Shown: one piece after another, positions 31,201 to 36,764 of the stretch
Numbering within the stretch: the first letter of the stretch is position 1
Layout: each line of letters starts with the position of its first letter
Source of the DNA: Aliarcobacter faecis
GTDB taxonomy: Bacteria > Campylobacterota > Campylobacteria > Campylobacterales > Arcobacteraceae
Reading direction: 5' to 3'
DNA length: 64,000 nucleotides
Assembly: GCF_013201705.1 (NCBI RefSeq)
Contig: NZ_CP053837.1
Span: 2,046,001-2,110,000, forward strand
Made by a program: the position numbers and the translations under genes
Notes under the pieces: model-generated
What the model was told of the DNA's origin: nothing
The model's database searches: none
Seen by the model: the letters and a program-made list of their open reading frames with translations, nothing else

Positions 31201-32957
31201 GTATAGAACTCTGTCTCACCTTTTGGAAGTGTTACTTCAAACTCTCCATTTCCTTTATTTACTGAAACTAACTCATTACCATTCTTATCATAGAACTTAA
31301 CATTATTTAACACTAAATCATCATTAATATCTGCTGTCCCATTAGCTAGTTTTACTTCTACTATCTCATCTTTTGAGCTTGGGTTCTCTACTTTTGTTTT
31401 AAACAGTGCATCATTACCCTCTGGTATTTTTACATTACCATTCTCTAATGTGTTCCCTCCAAAGTTACCTGGTATATTTGGAACTGTTGGATCTGTTGGA
31501 TCTACTGGTTCTACTGTTACTGTATATTCATCATTATCTAATATAGAAGACTTTATATCTCTATCTCTTATAGTTAAATGTTCAAACTGATCAGATCCTA
31601 TTACATCATTTTTATTTAATGTTATATCTAAATACTCTGTATCTTCTATTATATTATCATCTACTGTATCTATTTTAAATATAACTTCACTTTGACCTGC
31701 TTTTACTGTTACAGTTTTTACTTCAGCTATATCATTTCCATCTGCTGTATCATATTTATATATAATTTCAAATGTAATATCTTTTTTTGCAATAACTGGG
31801 TACCCTCTATCATCTGTTAAAGTTACCTTATATTCAAAACTTTCTCCCTCTATAACAGCTGTTTTTACTCCTATAATATCTACATTTACATTATCTCTTG
31901 TATTTGTATTTGGATCTTGTGGTTCTACTGGGTTACTTGGATCTACTGGTTTACTTGGATCTGTTGGTTCTTTTGGAACATATGCTTCTACTTCATCTAT
32001 AATAGTAGTTTCAATATTTTCTTTAATAAATTTAATTTCTTCTGTAGATTGAGTACTTATCGAGTCTATAGAAATTTCAAAACTTTCTCGTTCTTCATTA
32101 TATACATCATCTACTATTTCTACTTCAAATTCAACACCTGTTTGACCTTTAGCAATAGTTACACTCTTAACTTCAATAATATCTTCTTGATTGGCTGTTT
32201 TATATGTATATTTAAATGTTACTGTTATATCTTCTGGTGCAGCAATTGGATTACCATTTTCATCATATAATCCTAATTTATATTTCGCTTTATCACCTTC
32301 TATAACATCAATAACTTTTAAACCATCTAGTTTAATTGTATATAATGTTTCTACATCTATTATAATAGTTGTAGCTATAGCTTGATTTGAATCTATTGGA
32401 AGTGAAAAAATTGCTCTCTCTAAATTTATCCATCTATCTGTCTCTTGAAGTCCAAATAAAGAATCATTGAATGTATCAGATAAACCAACTCTTACTCCAC
32501 TTGTTCTTTCTACTCCTTCTCCTCCTGATGCCGCTGATTCTAAAGTCTCAACTAATGAAGAAAAATCATTAATTAATGCTAGACTATTAGGTTTATTTGA
32601 AATTAAAGCTTCTAAGTTATCAATAATTTCACTTCCACTAAATACTTTATTATTTACAATACTATCAATATTTTGTTCATTTAAATTTTTATTAATTAAA
32701 ACTAATGTTGGATTTATTATTCCATCTTTATTTAAATTTAAAAGTGGAACTATTCCATTTAAACTAATATTTACAGTCTTACCATCAATTTTAAAAGTAA
32801 ATTCAACAGATTTTTGATTATCTTTAAAATTCATAGAATAACTAGAAAATCCATTTGAGAAAATGAATTGTTGCCCTTTTTTAGCACTAAAACTTAAATC
32901 TTTATTTAATTCAATTACTTTACTTGAACCATTCACTTCTCTAATCGTTAATTTCAT
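19230..32957 (-). CDS. Giant LapA-like RTX adhesin with 18 identical repeats
   Basis: A 4575-residue secreted protein. Residues 1-135 are a beta-rich N-terminal module. SAASGGEG at 141-148 resembles the LapG-cleaved dialanine region of LapA-type adhesins. Two Calx-beta-like domains span ~190-470 with a proline-rich linker (PTDPSKPVDPSNP). Residues ~477-3122 hold 18 tandem 147-residue Calx-beta-like repeats ending in TGTGIIVDND. A cadherin-like domain follows, then a VWA domain near 3360-3560 with MIDAS motif DISSS. Beta-rich T1SS domains (NLGIYDDNP, TFKYTITDADGDS) lead to canonical RTX nonapeptides at ~4405-4450 (GGAGDDTIYGNGG) and a C-terminal type I signal region ending DISNI. The family anchors cells to surfaces and biofilm. 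GAGGAG precedes the ATG. The exporter genes lie upstream on the same strand. Confidence 0.92.
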   Translation of the reverse strand: MKLTIREVNGSSKVIELNKDLSFSAKKGQQFIFSNGFSSYSMNFKDNQKSVEFTFKIDGKTVNISLNGIVPLLNLNKDGIINPTLVLINKNLNEQNIDSIVNNKVFSGSEIIDNLEALISNKPNSLALINDFSSLVETLESAASGGEGVERTSGVRVGLSDTFNDSLFGLQETDRWINLERAIFSLPIDSNQAIATTIIIDVETLYTIKLDGLKVIDVIEGDKAKYKLGLYDENGNPIAAPEDITVTFKYTYKTANQEDIIEVKSVTIAKGQTGVEFEVEIVDDVYNEERESFEISIDSISTQSTEEIKFIKENIETTIIDEVEAYVPKEPTDPSKPVDPSNPVEPQDPNTNTRDNVNVDIIGVKTAVIEGESFEYKVTLTDDRGYPVIAKKDITFEIIYKYDTADGNDIAEVKTVTVKAGQSEVIFKIDTVDDNIIEDTEYLDITLNKNDVIGSDQFEHLTIRDRDIKSSILDNDEYTVTVEPVDPTDPTVPNIPGNFGGNTLENGNVKIPEGNDALFKTKVENPSSKDEIVEVKLANGTADINDDLVLNNVKFYDKNGNELVSVNKGNGEFEVTLPKGETEFYTKVPTFDDLIVEGDENFTITATLDGKTGTGTGIIVDNDEYTVTVEPVDPTDPTVPNIPGNFGGNTLENGNVKIPEGNDALFKTKVENPSSKDEIVEVKLANGTADINDDLVLNNVKFYDKNGNELVSVNKGNGEFEVTLPKGETEFYTKVPTFDDLIVEGDENFTITATLDGKTGTGTGIIVDNDEYTVTVEPVDPTDPTVPNIPGNFGGNTLENGNVKIPEGNDALFKTKVENPSSKDEIVEVKLANGTADINDDLVLNNVKFYDKNGNELVSVNKGNGEFEVTLPKGETEFYTKVPTFDDLIVEGDENFTITATLDGKTGTGTGIIVDNDEYTVTVEPVDPTDPTVPNIPGNFGGNTLENGNVKIPEGNDALFKTKVENPSSKDEIVEVKLANGTADINDDLVLNNVKFYDKNGNELVSVNKGNGEFEVTLPKGETEFYTKVPTFDDLIVEGDENFTITATLDGKTGTGTGIIVDNDEYTVTVEPVDPTDPTVPNIPGNFGGNTLENGNVKIPEGNDALFKTKVENPSSKDEIVEVKLANGTADINDDLVLNNVKFYDKNGNELVSVNKGNGEFEVTLPKGETEFYTKVPTFDDLIVEGDENFTITATLDGKTGTGTGIIVDNDEYTVTVEPVDPTDPTVPNIPGNFGGNTLENGNVKIPEGNDALFKTKVENPSSKDEIVEVKLANGTADINDDLVLNNVKFYDKNGNELVSVNKGNGEFEVTLPKGETEFYTKVPTFDDLIVEGDENFTITATLDGKTGTGTGIIVDNDEYTVTVEPVDPTDPTVPNIPGNFGGNTLENGNVKIPEGNDALFKTKVENPSSKDEIVEVKLANGTADINDDLVLNNVKFYDKNGNELVSVNKGNGEFEVTLPKGETEFYTKVPTFDDLIVEGDENFTITATLDGKTGTGTGIIVDNDEYTVTVEPVDPTDPTVPNIPGNFGGNTLENGNVKIPEGNDALFKTKVENPSSKDEIVEVKLANGTADINDDLVLNNVKFYDKNGNELVSVNKGNGEFEVTLPKGETEFYTKVPTFDDLIVEGDENFTITATLDGKTGTGTGIIVDNDEYTVTVEPVDPTDPTVPNIPGNFGGNTLENGNVKIPEGNDALFKTKVENPSSKDEIVEVKLANGTADINDDLVLNNVKFYDKNGNELVSVNKGNGEFEVTLPKGETEFYTKVPTFDDLIVEGDENFTITATLDGKTGTGTGIIVDNDEYTVTVEPVDPTDPTVPNIPGNFGGNTLENGNVKIPEGNDALFKTKVENPSSKDEIVEVKLANGTADINDDLVLNNVKFYDKNGNELVSVNKGNGEFEVTLPKGETEFYTKVPTFDDLIVEGDENFTITATLDGKTGTGTGIIVDNDEYTVTVEPVDPTDPTVPNIPGNFGGNTLENGNVKIPEGNDALFKTKVENPSSKDEIVEVKLANGTADINDDLVLNNVKFYDKNGNELVSVNKGNGEFEVTLPKGETEFYTKVPTFDDLIVEGDENFTITATLDGKTGTGTGIIVDNDEYTVTVEPVDPTDPTVPNIPGNFGGNTLENGNVKIPEGNDALFKTKVENPSSKDEIVEVKLANGTADINDDLVLNNVKFYDKNGNELVSVNKGNGEFEVTLPKGETEFYTKVPTFDDLIVEGDENFTITATLDGKTGTGTGIIVDNDEYTVTVEPVDPTDPTVPNIPGNFGGNTLENGNVKIPEGNDALFKTKVENPSSKDEIVEVKLANGTADINDDLVLNNVKFYDKNGNELVSVNKGNGEFEVTLPKGETEFYTKVPTFDDLIVEGDENFTITATLDGKTGTGTGIIVDNDEYTVTVEPVDPTDPTVPNIPGNFGGNTLENGNVKIPEGNDALFKTKVENPSSKDEIVEVKLANGTADINDDLVLNNVKFYDKNGNELVSVNKGNGEFEVTLPKGETEFYTKVPTFDDLIVEGDENFTITATLDGKTGTGTGIIVDNDEYTVTVEPVDPTDPTVPNIPGNFGGNTLENGNVKIPEGNDALFKTKVENPSSKDEIVEVKLANGTADINDDLVLNNVKFYDKNGNELVSVNKGNGEFEVTLPKGETEFYTKVPTFDDLIVEGDENFTITATLDGKTGTGTGIIVDNDEYTVTVEPVDPTDPTVPNIPGNFGGNTLENGNVKIPEGNDALFKTKVENPSSKDEIVEVKLANGTADINDDLVLNNVKFYDKNGNELVSVNKGNGEFEVTLPKGETEFYTKVPTFDDLIVEGDENFTITATLDGKTGTGTGIIVDNDEYTVTVEPVDPTDPTVPNIPGNFGGNTLENGNVKIPEGNDALFKTKVENPSSKDEIVEVKLANGTADINDDLVLNNVKFYDKNGNELVSVNKGNGEFEVTLPKGETEFYTKVPTFDDLIVEGDENFTITATLDGKTGTGTGIIVDNDEYTVTVEPVDPTDPTVPNIPGNFGGNTLENGNVKIPEGNDALFKTKVENPSSKDEIVEVKLANGTADINDDLVLNNVKFYDKNGNELVSVNKGNGEFEVTLPKGETEFYTKVPTFDDLIVEGDENFTITATLDGKTGTGTGIIVDNDFDLTTDASFTTKEDIEYILTIDDFGTPLTTIEKVKITEIPVNGQLLLNNKVVQVGQELTKTDINSGKLVFKPNLNSDEDGSFKFIVNDGIQWSAIENKTEIIVTAVADVPTASIDAVKVASNEYTVEIKAALRDTDGSETLTVKISNVPEGTDLISTKYEVTKNVDGTWNVKVPAGDTSIADTLVLKNVPQDINWVDLKITAIATEKNDNADGTNFAKAEASDATVHGVGENNQTCIQVNKYNLILTLDISSSMTKNNAMENARAALKDLVDTYGKMGEVKIALNVFATNSFIKTNANGEVWMTIDEVKTLITNLEAITKAGDNTTNYDDAMLKNMEIINNNSLPFTNGKTVSYFISDGHPTDGMIYDPKTGTYVIRNDFPWAGKEINQNILKDYQDNFLSKMDESFSIGILGQGTFKTEFLPLMGEETHLATDVTKLTDKLLSTIKSSLIDGDVMDNISGGDGHITIDSIKFEGNIYTKANYPQDGILTNDGKIKLVFDFETGKYKFIAVNTDFVVKNAVFEVTASDSNGDTTTFDVGLTVGGTPIVSVPTASIDVVNTLTIDKTNVTTPSKGYSVEAYNLDGTKGEISIATLPREGFGVKGASSGDDSEIGYLDGKSEEIRVKFDNNVTDVNVKFSWLASIETALIKFYKNGVLVGETTQKGLTDIIDGPFNLKPNNGTLFDEIRFSALGKNDDYLINSIEFNEVVVDNSGKITGEVYYVDLKAALTSNDGRETLTVKINNVPEGATFDLSNMRDLGNGTWEVIIPAGAKSIDYSKVKMIVPAGTGYVDLKIIATASIETPCNSDFSKDATDSDATVYVSNENIIVYEKGMVNGTNAGDGSNIITGAFTIKAIDGIASITIANTAINVSDLIAGNSIPPIAVPNGTLKITGYDNGKVSYEYTLTQAHNHDKSKGEDEIAFKDINIKATDVNGDTSSGKINLGIYDDNPRTSIDDSNAGGQILVVTVGQVDVGKLQAGFTTWKGGNSYTGAKNTDTIPGNDTLTWGDASNKSGYDFKGNTTYKNMSENVINTQLNLGTFTHTNQPITAGSEITQATLRVELDVVIDGETVHIVHDIVLDHNETSNSGTAEQNRDIVTIKEQSFSQKINVGGKEYLFVIDGFLDKSGNIVKQVYTWEAGQQPAGQTNYNSFDLFASIVSTDPLPKIEGNAYGDDAGSNAIFGADGKATNNAIVWQNGVVQTDGSTKIVGTYGTLIVDKNGHYVFELNRATYDNFKENDDKTATFKYTITDADGDSRDSYVNIKLNGAIYENDDNIGRTIEGTADNDIIYGKEGNDYIYGGAGDDTIYGNGGRDVIYGGAGNDTIYTDLSTKNGVTYGDVFIDGGTGYDKLVLSGNDDIDLSVIRGKVSIKNIEEIDLTAGNHSLKNLKLEDVVDMTDGKNELYIKGNIGDKVQLNLNEWDVKATNNGYKEYTGKGSNSTVKLIIDDQIDISNI
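23592..31529. repeat. Tandem array: 18 copies of a 441 bp in-frame repeat
   Basis: The array is 7938 bp, exactly 18 x 441. Marker strings recur every 441 bases from 23592 up to the partial copy starting at 31530. Copies look identical at the DNA level, including third codon positions, wherever I compared them. Each encodes one 147-residue Calx-beta-like domain. Such identity implies recent amplification or ongoing gene conversion, and the copy number is expected to vary. Confidence 0.95.
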
Positions 32958-32993
32958 AATAATCTCCTCAGAATATTTAGGATTGTATGAAAT

Positions 32994-33024
32994 ATTTTAT
33001 TTTAAAAAAGTCTCTAAAAAGTTT
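32994..33024 (-). promoter_or_regulatory. Promoter and 11 bp direct repeat upstream of giant adhesin
   Basis: On the minus strand the 21-base element AAACTTTTTAGAGAC plus T-run (33004-33024) is followed after 4 bases by TAAAAT (32994-32999), 37 bp before the start codon. The arrangement matches the one upstream of the 1578-residue protein gene base for base within the element. Confidence 0.6.
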
Positions 33025-33066
33025 TTATAGAAACAAATTTATAAAAAAGATAATTAAATTACTTAA

Positions 33067-34590
33067 TTATCTTTCATGAAGAGAATCTTGTTTTACCTTT
33101 AAAATTGGTTTTAATAAGAAATCCATAATAGTTTTTTTACCAGTTACAATATCAACGGTAGCAACCATTCCTGGGATAATTGGGAGTTTTTTACCTTTTC
33201 TTTCAAGATAATTTTTATCAGTTTTTACTAAAACCCTATAGTAACTTTTTCCTTCTTTAGAATCTTTATCTATTATTGAGTCAGCAGAAATTTCTATAAT
33301 ATGCCCCTCTAAACCTCCATATATAGAAAAATCATAAGCTGTAATCTTAATAATAGCTTTTTGACTTGGGTTTATAAATGCAATATCTTTTGGATCTATT
33401 TTTGCTTCAACAACTAAAGCATCGCTTAGCGGAACAATTTCAATTAAATCAACTCCTGGTTGTATAACTCCTCCTATTGTATTAAAATTCAACTGCTTTA
33501 CAATTCCATCTACTGGAGAAGTTATTGTTGTTTTATCAACTTTATCTTTGTCCCCTACAAGCTTAGCTTCAAATCTATTTATTTGGCTAACTGTTTTTTG
33601 TAATTCATTTGAAGCTTCACTTCTAAAAGTATTTAGCTTTTCTTGAATTTTATTTCTAGCCTCTTGAATAGCAAAATTTGATCTAGTAATTGATAAATTT
33701 GCAGTTTGTAAATCACCTTTTGTTTGATTATGCTCTTTTTCCATATCTAGTAAATCAATATTAGACTTAATTTTTCTTTCAACTAATTGTTTAATAGTCT
33801 TTTTTTGCTCTTCAATAAAACCCAAATTATCTTTTAACTTTTTAATTGTACTTTCTATCTCTTTTAATTCTTGAATTTTTTGACTCTCTTGAGTTGATAA
33901 AACACTAATAGAAGACTTTAATTCTTTATATCGATTTTCATAAAGCATCTTTTCATTCAAATCATATCTTGATGGATCTTGTAAAATCTTTTCATCAAAA
34001 ATGAGCTCTTCCAGTGGTTCATCAATATTAATTGTTGCTTCTTTTTCTAATCTAGCCTTGAGTGCTAATAAAGATAAATATTCTTGGCGACTCTCTTCTA
34101 ATGTTGCTTGAAATCTCGTTGTATCAATTTTCATTAAAGGAGCATCAAATTTTACAATATCACCCTCCTTTATAAATATCTCAGAAATAATTCCCCCATC
34201 TAAAGACTGAACTGTTTGTACTTTATCCGTAGGAATAACTTTTCCAGCACCCCTTGCTAATTCATCTATTTCTGCAAAAATTGCCCAAATCAAGAATATA
34301 GCAAAAATACCAACAACAATTGTAAAAATAACTTTACTAACTAAATTAGCTTCTTCATTTGCATGAGAATAATTAGTATAAATAAAATCCAAATCCTCTT
34401 TTTCATTATATTTATCATCACCTAAACCATAAATAGCTTTTATATTATTTAAAATTTTATAAAAAATTGTCTCTTTCTTCTCAACTTTTTGTGTAGAACC
34501 CTTTGATTTCTTATCAACAATTGTTAAATGTTCATCAGTCTTAATATTATTATTTATTATTTCAGTATCTTGCTTGTCTAAATTTTTCAT
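33067..34590 (-). CDS. HlyD/LapC-type membrane fusion protein
   Basis: A 507-residue adaptor of a type I secretion system. It has a cytoplasmic N-terminal tail of about 85 residues, one membrane segment (VIFTIVVGIFAIFLIWAIFA), a lipoyl-like strand pair (GKVIPTDKVQTVQSLDGGII), a long periplasmic coiled-coil hairpin (~residues 180-340), and a beta-barrel/HlyD signature at the C-terminus (IIPGMVATVDIVTGKKT followed by FLLKPIL). It bridges the inner membrane ABC exporter and the TolC-like duct. It lies 1 bp downstream of the ABC gene and 109 bp upstream of the giant adhesin. The cytoplasmic tail is longer than in HlyD, in line with LapC-like adaptors. Confidence 0.93.
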   Translation of the reverse strand: MKNLDKQDTEIINNNIKTDEHLTIVDKKSKGSTQKVEKKETIFYKILNNIKAIYGLGDDKYNEKEDLDFIYTNYSHANEEANLVSKVIFTIVVGIFAIFLIWAIFAEIDELARGAGKVIPTDKVQTVQSLDGGIISEIFIKEGDIVKFDAPLMKIDTTRFQATLEESRQEYLSLLALKARLEKEATINIDEPLEELIFDEKILQDPSRYDLNEKMLYENRYKELKSSISVLSTQESQKIQELKEIESTIKKLKDNLGFIEEQKKTIKQLVERKIKSNIDLLDMEKEHNQTKGDLQTANLSITRSNFAIQEARNKIQEKLNTFRSEASNELQKTVSQINRFEAKLVGDKDKVDKTTITSPVDGIVKQLNFNTIGGVIQPGVDLIEIVPLSDALVVEAKIDPKDIAFINPSQKAIIKITAYDFSIYGGLEGHIIEISADSIIDKDSKEGKSYYRVLVKTDKNYLERKGKKLPIIPGMVATVDIVTGKKTIMDFLLKPILKVKQDSLHER

Positions 34591-34591
34591 A

Positions 34592-36751
34592 TTAATCCAC
34601 TTTTACTGTAAATACTTCATCTTTTGGTCCATCAACTATAATTGAACCATTTTCCATAATAATGACTCTATCTACAAGTTGAAGTAGTGAAGTTTTATGA
34701 GTTACAACTATTAAAGTTTTATCGACAACTATATTTTGAAGTCTATTTATAAATGCTTTTTCTGTTTGTCTATCCATAGAGTTTGTTGGTTCATCTAGAA
34801 TTATAATTCCAGGATCAGATATTAAAGCTCTTGCTAAAGTAATAGATTGTCTTTCTCCACCTGAAAGACCATCTCCTCTTTCTCCAACAAGTAAATCATA
34901 ACCTGCTTCATGTTTTCCTAAAAATTCATCAAGACCAGCAATTTTTGATACTCTTAAAATCTCTTCATCTGAAACATATTGCTCTCCAATAGTAAGATTA
35001 TCTTTTACTGTTCCCATAAATAAAAAAGGCTCTTGCGGAACACTTCCCATAGCATGTCTTAAATCAACAGGATCTATTTGTCTTGTATCTAAACCATCTA
35101 TTAAAACCGAACCTTTTATCGGCTGATATAAATTCATTATTAACTTTAATAAAGTAGATTTTCCAGAACCAATTTTTCCTAAAATTGCAACCTTCTCTCC
35201 CTGTTTTATTTTCAAATTTATATCTTTTAATGTTTGATGATTTTGTTCTTTATATGAGAATTGAACATCTTTTAATTCAATATCTCCTTTTAGATTTGGT
35301 CTACTTATATATAGTTTATCCTCTTTTTCCACAGGCATTTTCATAACTTCATCAAGATTATTTAAAGATAACATTACTCTATCAAACTTGATAATCATAC
35401 CAACAAGTTGTGCAATAGGAGCAATAACTCTTCCATTTAATATCATAGAAGCCACTATAGCTCCCATTGTAATTTCTCCTTCTTTTGCTAGATATACACC
35501 AGCAGCAACAATAGCAATATTTGAGAATTGTGATAAAAAAGCAGTAAAATAGGTAATAGATTGTGATAAGAAATGACTTTTATCTGAATAATGAGTAGTT
35601 TTATTTACAGAATTTACCCAATGTGTTTTCATTCTATTTTGAGCTTTTACACTTTTTATAATTTCTAATCCAGAAACTGCTTCAATTAAAGTTGTTTGTT
35701 TTATCTGATCCTCTTTTACACTTTTTTCAATAATCTCTTTTAAAGGTTTTTGAAAATACCAAGATAAGAGTATAGAAATAACTGCTGTTGCAATAGAGAT
35801 AAAAGCTAATGGACCACCTATAAAAAATATAACTGCTATAAAAATAAATACAAATGGTAAATCAACAATGGCTGCAATTGTAGCACTCGTAAAAAATTCT
35901 CTTACGCTTTCAAAAGATTGTAATCTACTTATAAATTGTCCTGTTGAAGCTGGTTTTGCATCAAGTCTAATATTTAAAAGATGATTAAATATCTTATTAG
36001 ACATTATAGTATCTGCTCTTTTACCTGCAATACCAAGGAAATAGGATCTTAATACTTTTAAAACTAAATCAAAAAGCATAACAATTGAAATCCCTATAAA
36101 TAAAGCCCATAAAGTCTCTATAGCATTATTTGGTAAAACTCTATCATAAACATTCATTGTAAAAAGTGGTGTTGCTAAAATAAAAAGATTTATAAAAAGT
36201 GATACAACAATTACTTGTTTATAAATACCTTTATTCCGTTTTAAAGTTCCCCAAAACCACTCTTTTGGATTTTCTACTTTTATCTCTTTTTCTATACGAT
36301 TATTAAAATTATACTCTGGCTTAATAATAATTACTTCACCTGTATATTCTGATTCTAGTTTTTCTACTGTTATTTGAGTTTCACCACTACTTAATCCAGG
36401 TATAATTACTTGAGCTATTCCTTTTTTTAAATCATAGTTTAATAAAACACAAGCTCTATTTTTATTTAATATTAAAACGGAAGGTAATGCTAGTTTAGTT
36501 ATATCTTTTAAAGTTTCCCTTTTTACAGTTCTTGTCGTAAAACCAATTCTTGAAGCTGCTTCATGAAACATTGAAATATTCATAGATGTATTATGTATAG
36601 GTAATCCATAAGTTAAAGATTCTGCTGAAGTCTCTCTATTATGATATTTAGATAGAAAAAGTAGACAACCTAAAAGGTCATCTACTTTTCTTCTATCTTT
36701 TAAATTAGATAGTGTTTCACTCTCTAATAATTCGGAGTTTTTATTTTCCAA
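34592..36751 (-). CDS. LapB-type type I secretion ABC exporter
   Basis: A 719-residue half-transporter. Residues ~20-140 form a C39-like domain that lacks the catalytic Cys-Gly context (DLLGCLLFL instead), as in HlyB/LapB exporters that bind but do not cut their cargo. Six membrane helices follow at ~180-450. The ATPase has Walker A GKIGSGKST near 525, signature LSGGERQ near 629, Walker B IIILDEPTNSMD near 651 and a switch histidine in VVTHKTS. It powers export of the two RTX-like proteins encoded downstream. It sits 13 bp after the tolC-like gene and is followed by the adaptor gene after 1 bp, which indicates one transcript. Confidence 0.94.
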   Translation of the reverse strand: MENKNSELLESETLSNLKDRRKVDDLLGCLLFLSKYHNRETSAESLTYGLPIHNTSMNISMFHEAASRIGFTTRTVKRETLKDITKLALPSVLILNKNRACVLLNYDLKKGIAQVIIPGLSSGETQITVEKLESEYTGEVIIIKPEYNFNNRIEKEIKVENPKEWFWGTLKRNKGIYKQVIVVSLFINLFILATPLFTMNVYDRVLPNNAIETLWALFIGISIVMLFDLVLKVLRSYFLGIAGKRADTIMSNKIFNHLLNIRLDAKPASTGQFISRLQSFESVREFFTSATIAAIVDLPFVFIFIAVIFFIGGPLAFISIATAVISILLSWYFQKPLKEIIEKSVKEDQIKQTTLIEAVSGLEIIKSVKAQNRMKTHWVNSVNKTTHYSDKSHFLSQSITYFTAFLSQFSNIAIVAAGVYLAKEGEITMGAIVASMILNGRVIAPIAQLVGMIIKFDRVMLSLNNLDEVMKMPVEKEDKLYISRPNLKGDIELKDVQFSYKEQNHQTLKDINLKIKQGEKVAILGKIGSGKSTLLKLIMNLYQPIKGSVLIDGLDTRQIDPVDLRHAMGSVPQEPFLFMGTVKDNLTIGEQYVSDEEILRVSKIAGLDEFLGKHEAGYDLLVGERGDGLSGGERQSITLARALISDPGIIILDEPTNSMDRQTEKAFINRLQNIVVDKTLIVVTHKTSLLQLVDRVIIMENGSIIVDGPKDEVFTVKVD

Positions 36752-36764
36752 TTATACCCTCTAT

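Noticed and set aside
23909-31206. Two series of open frames of 60 and 65 codons on the plus strand repeating every 441 bases
   Set aside because: They are opposite-strand shadows of the adhesin repeat, without ribosome sites, and exist only because the coding repeat is identical in each copy.
23592-31529. Repeat array as a CRISPR-like or satellite element
   Set aside because: The unit is 441 bp, in frame and without variable spacers. It encodes a protein domain.
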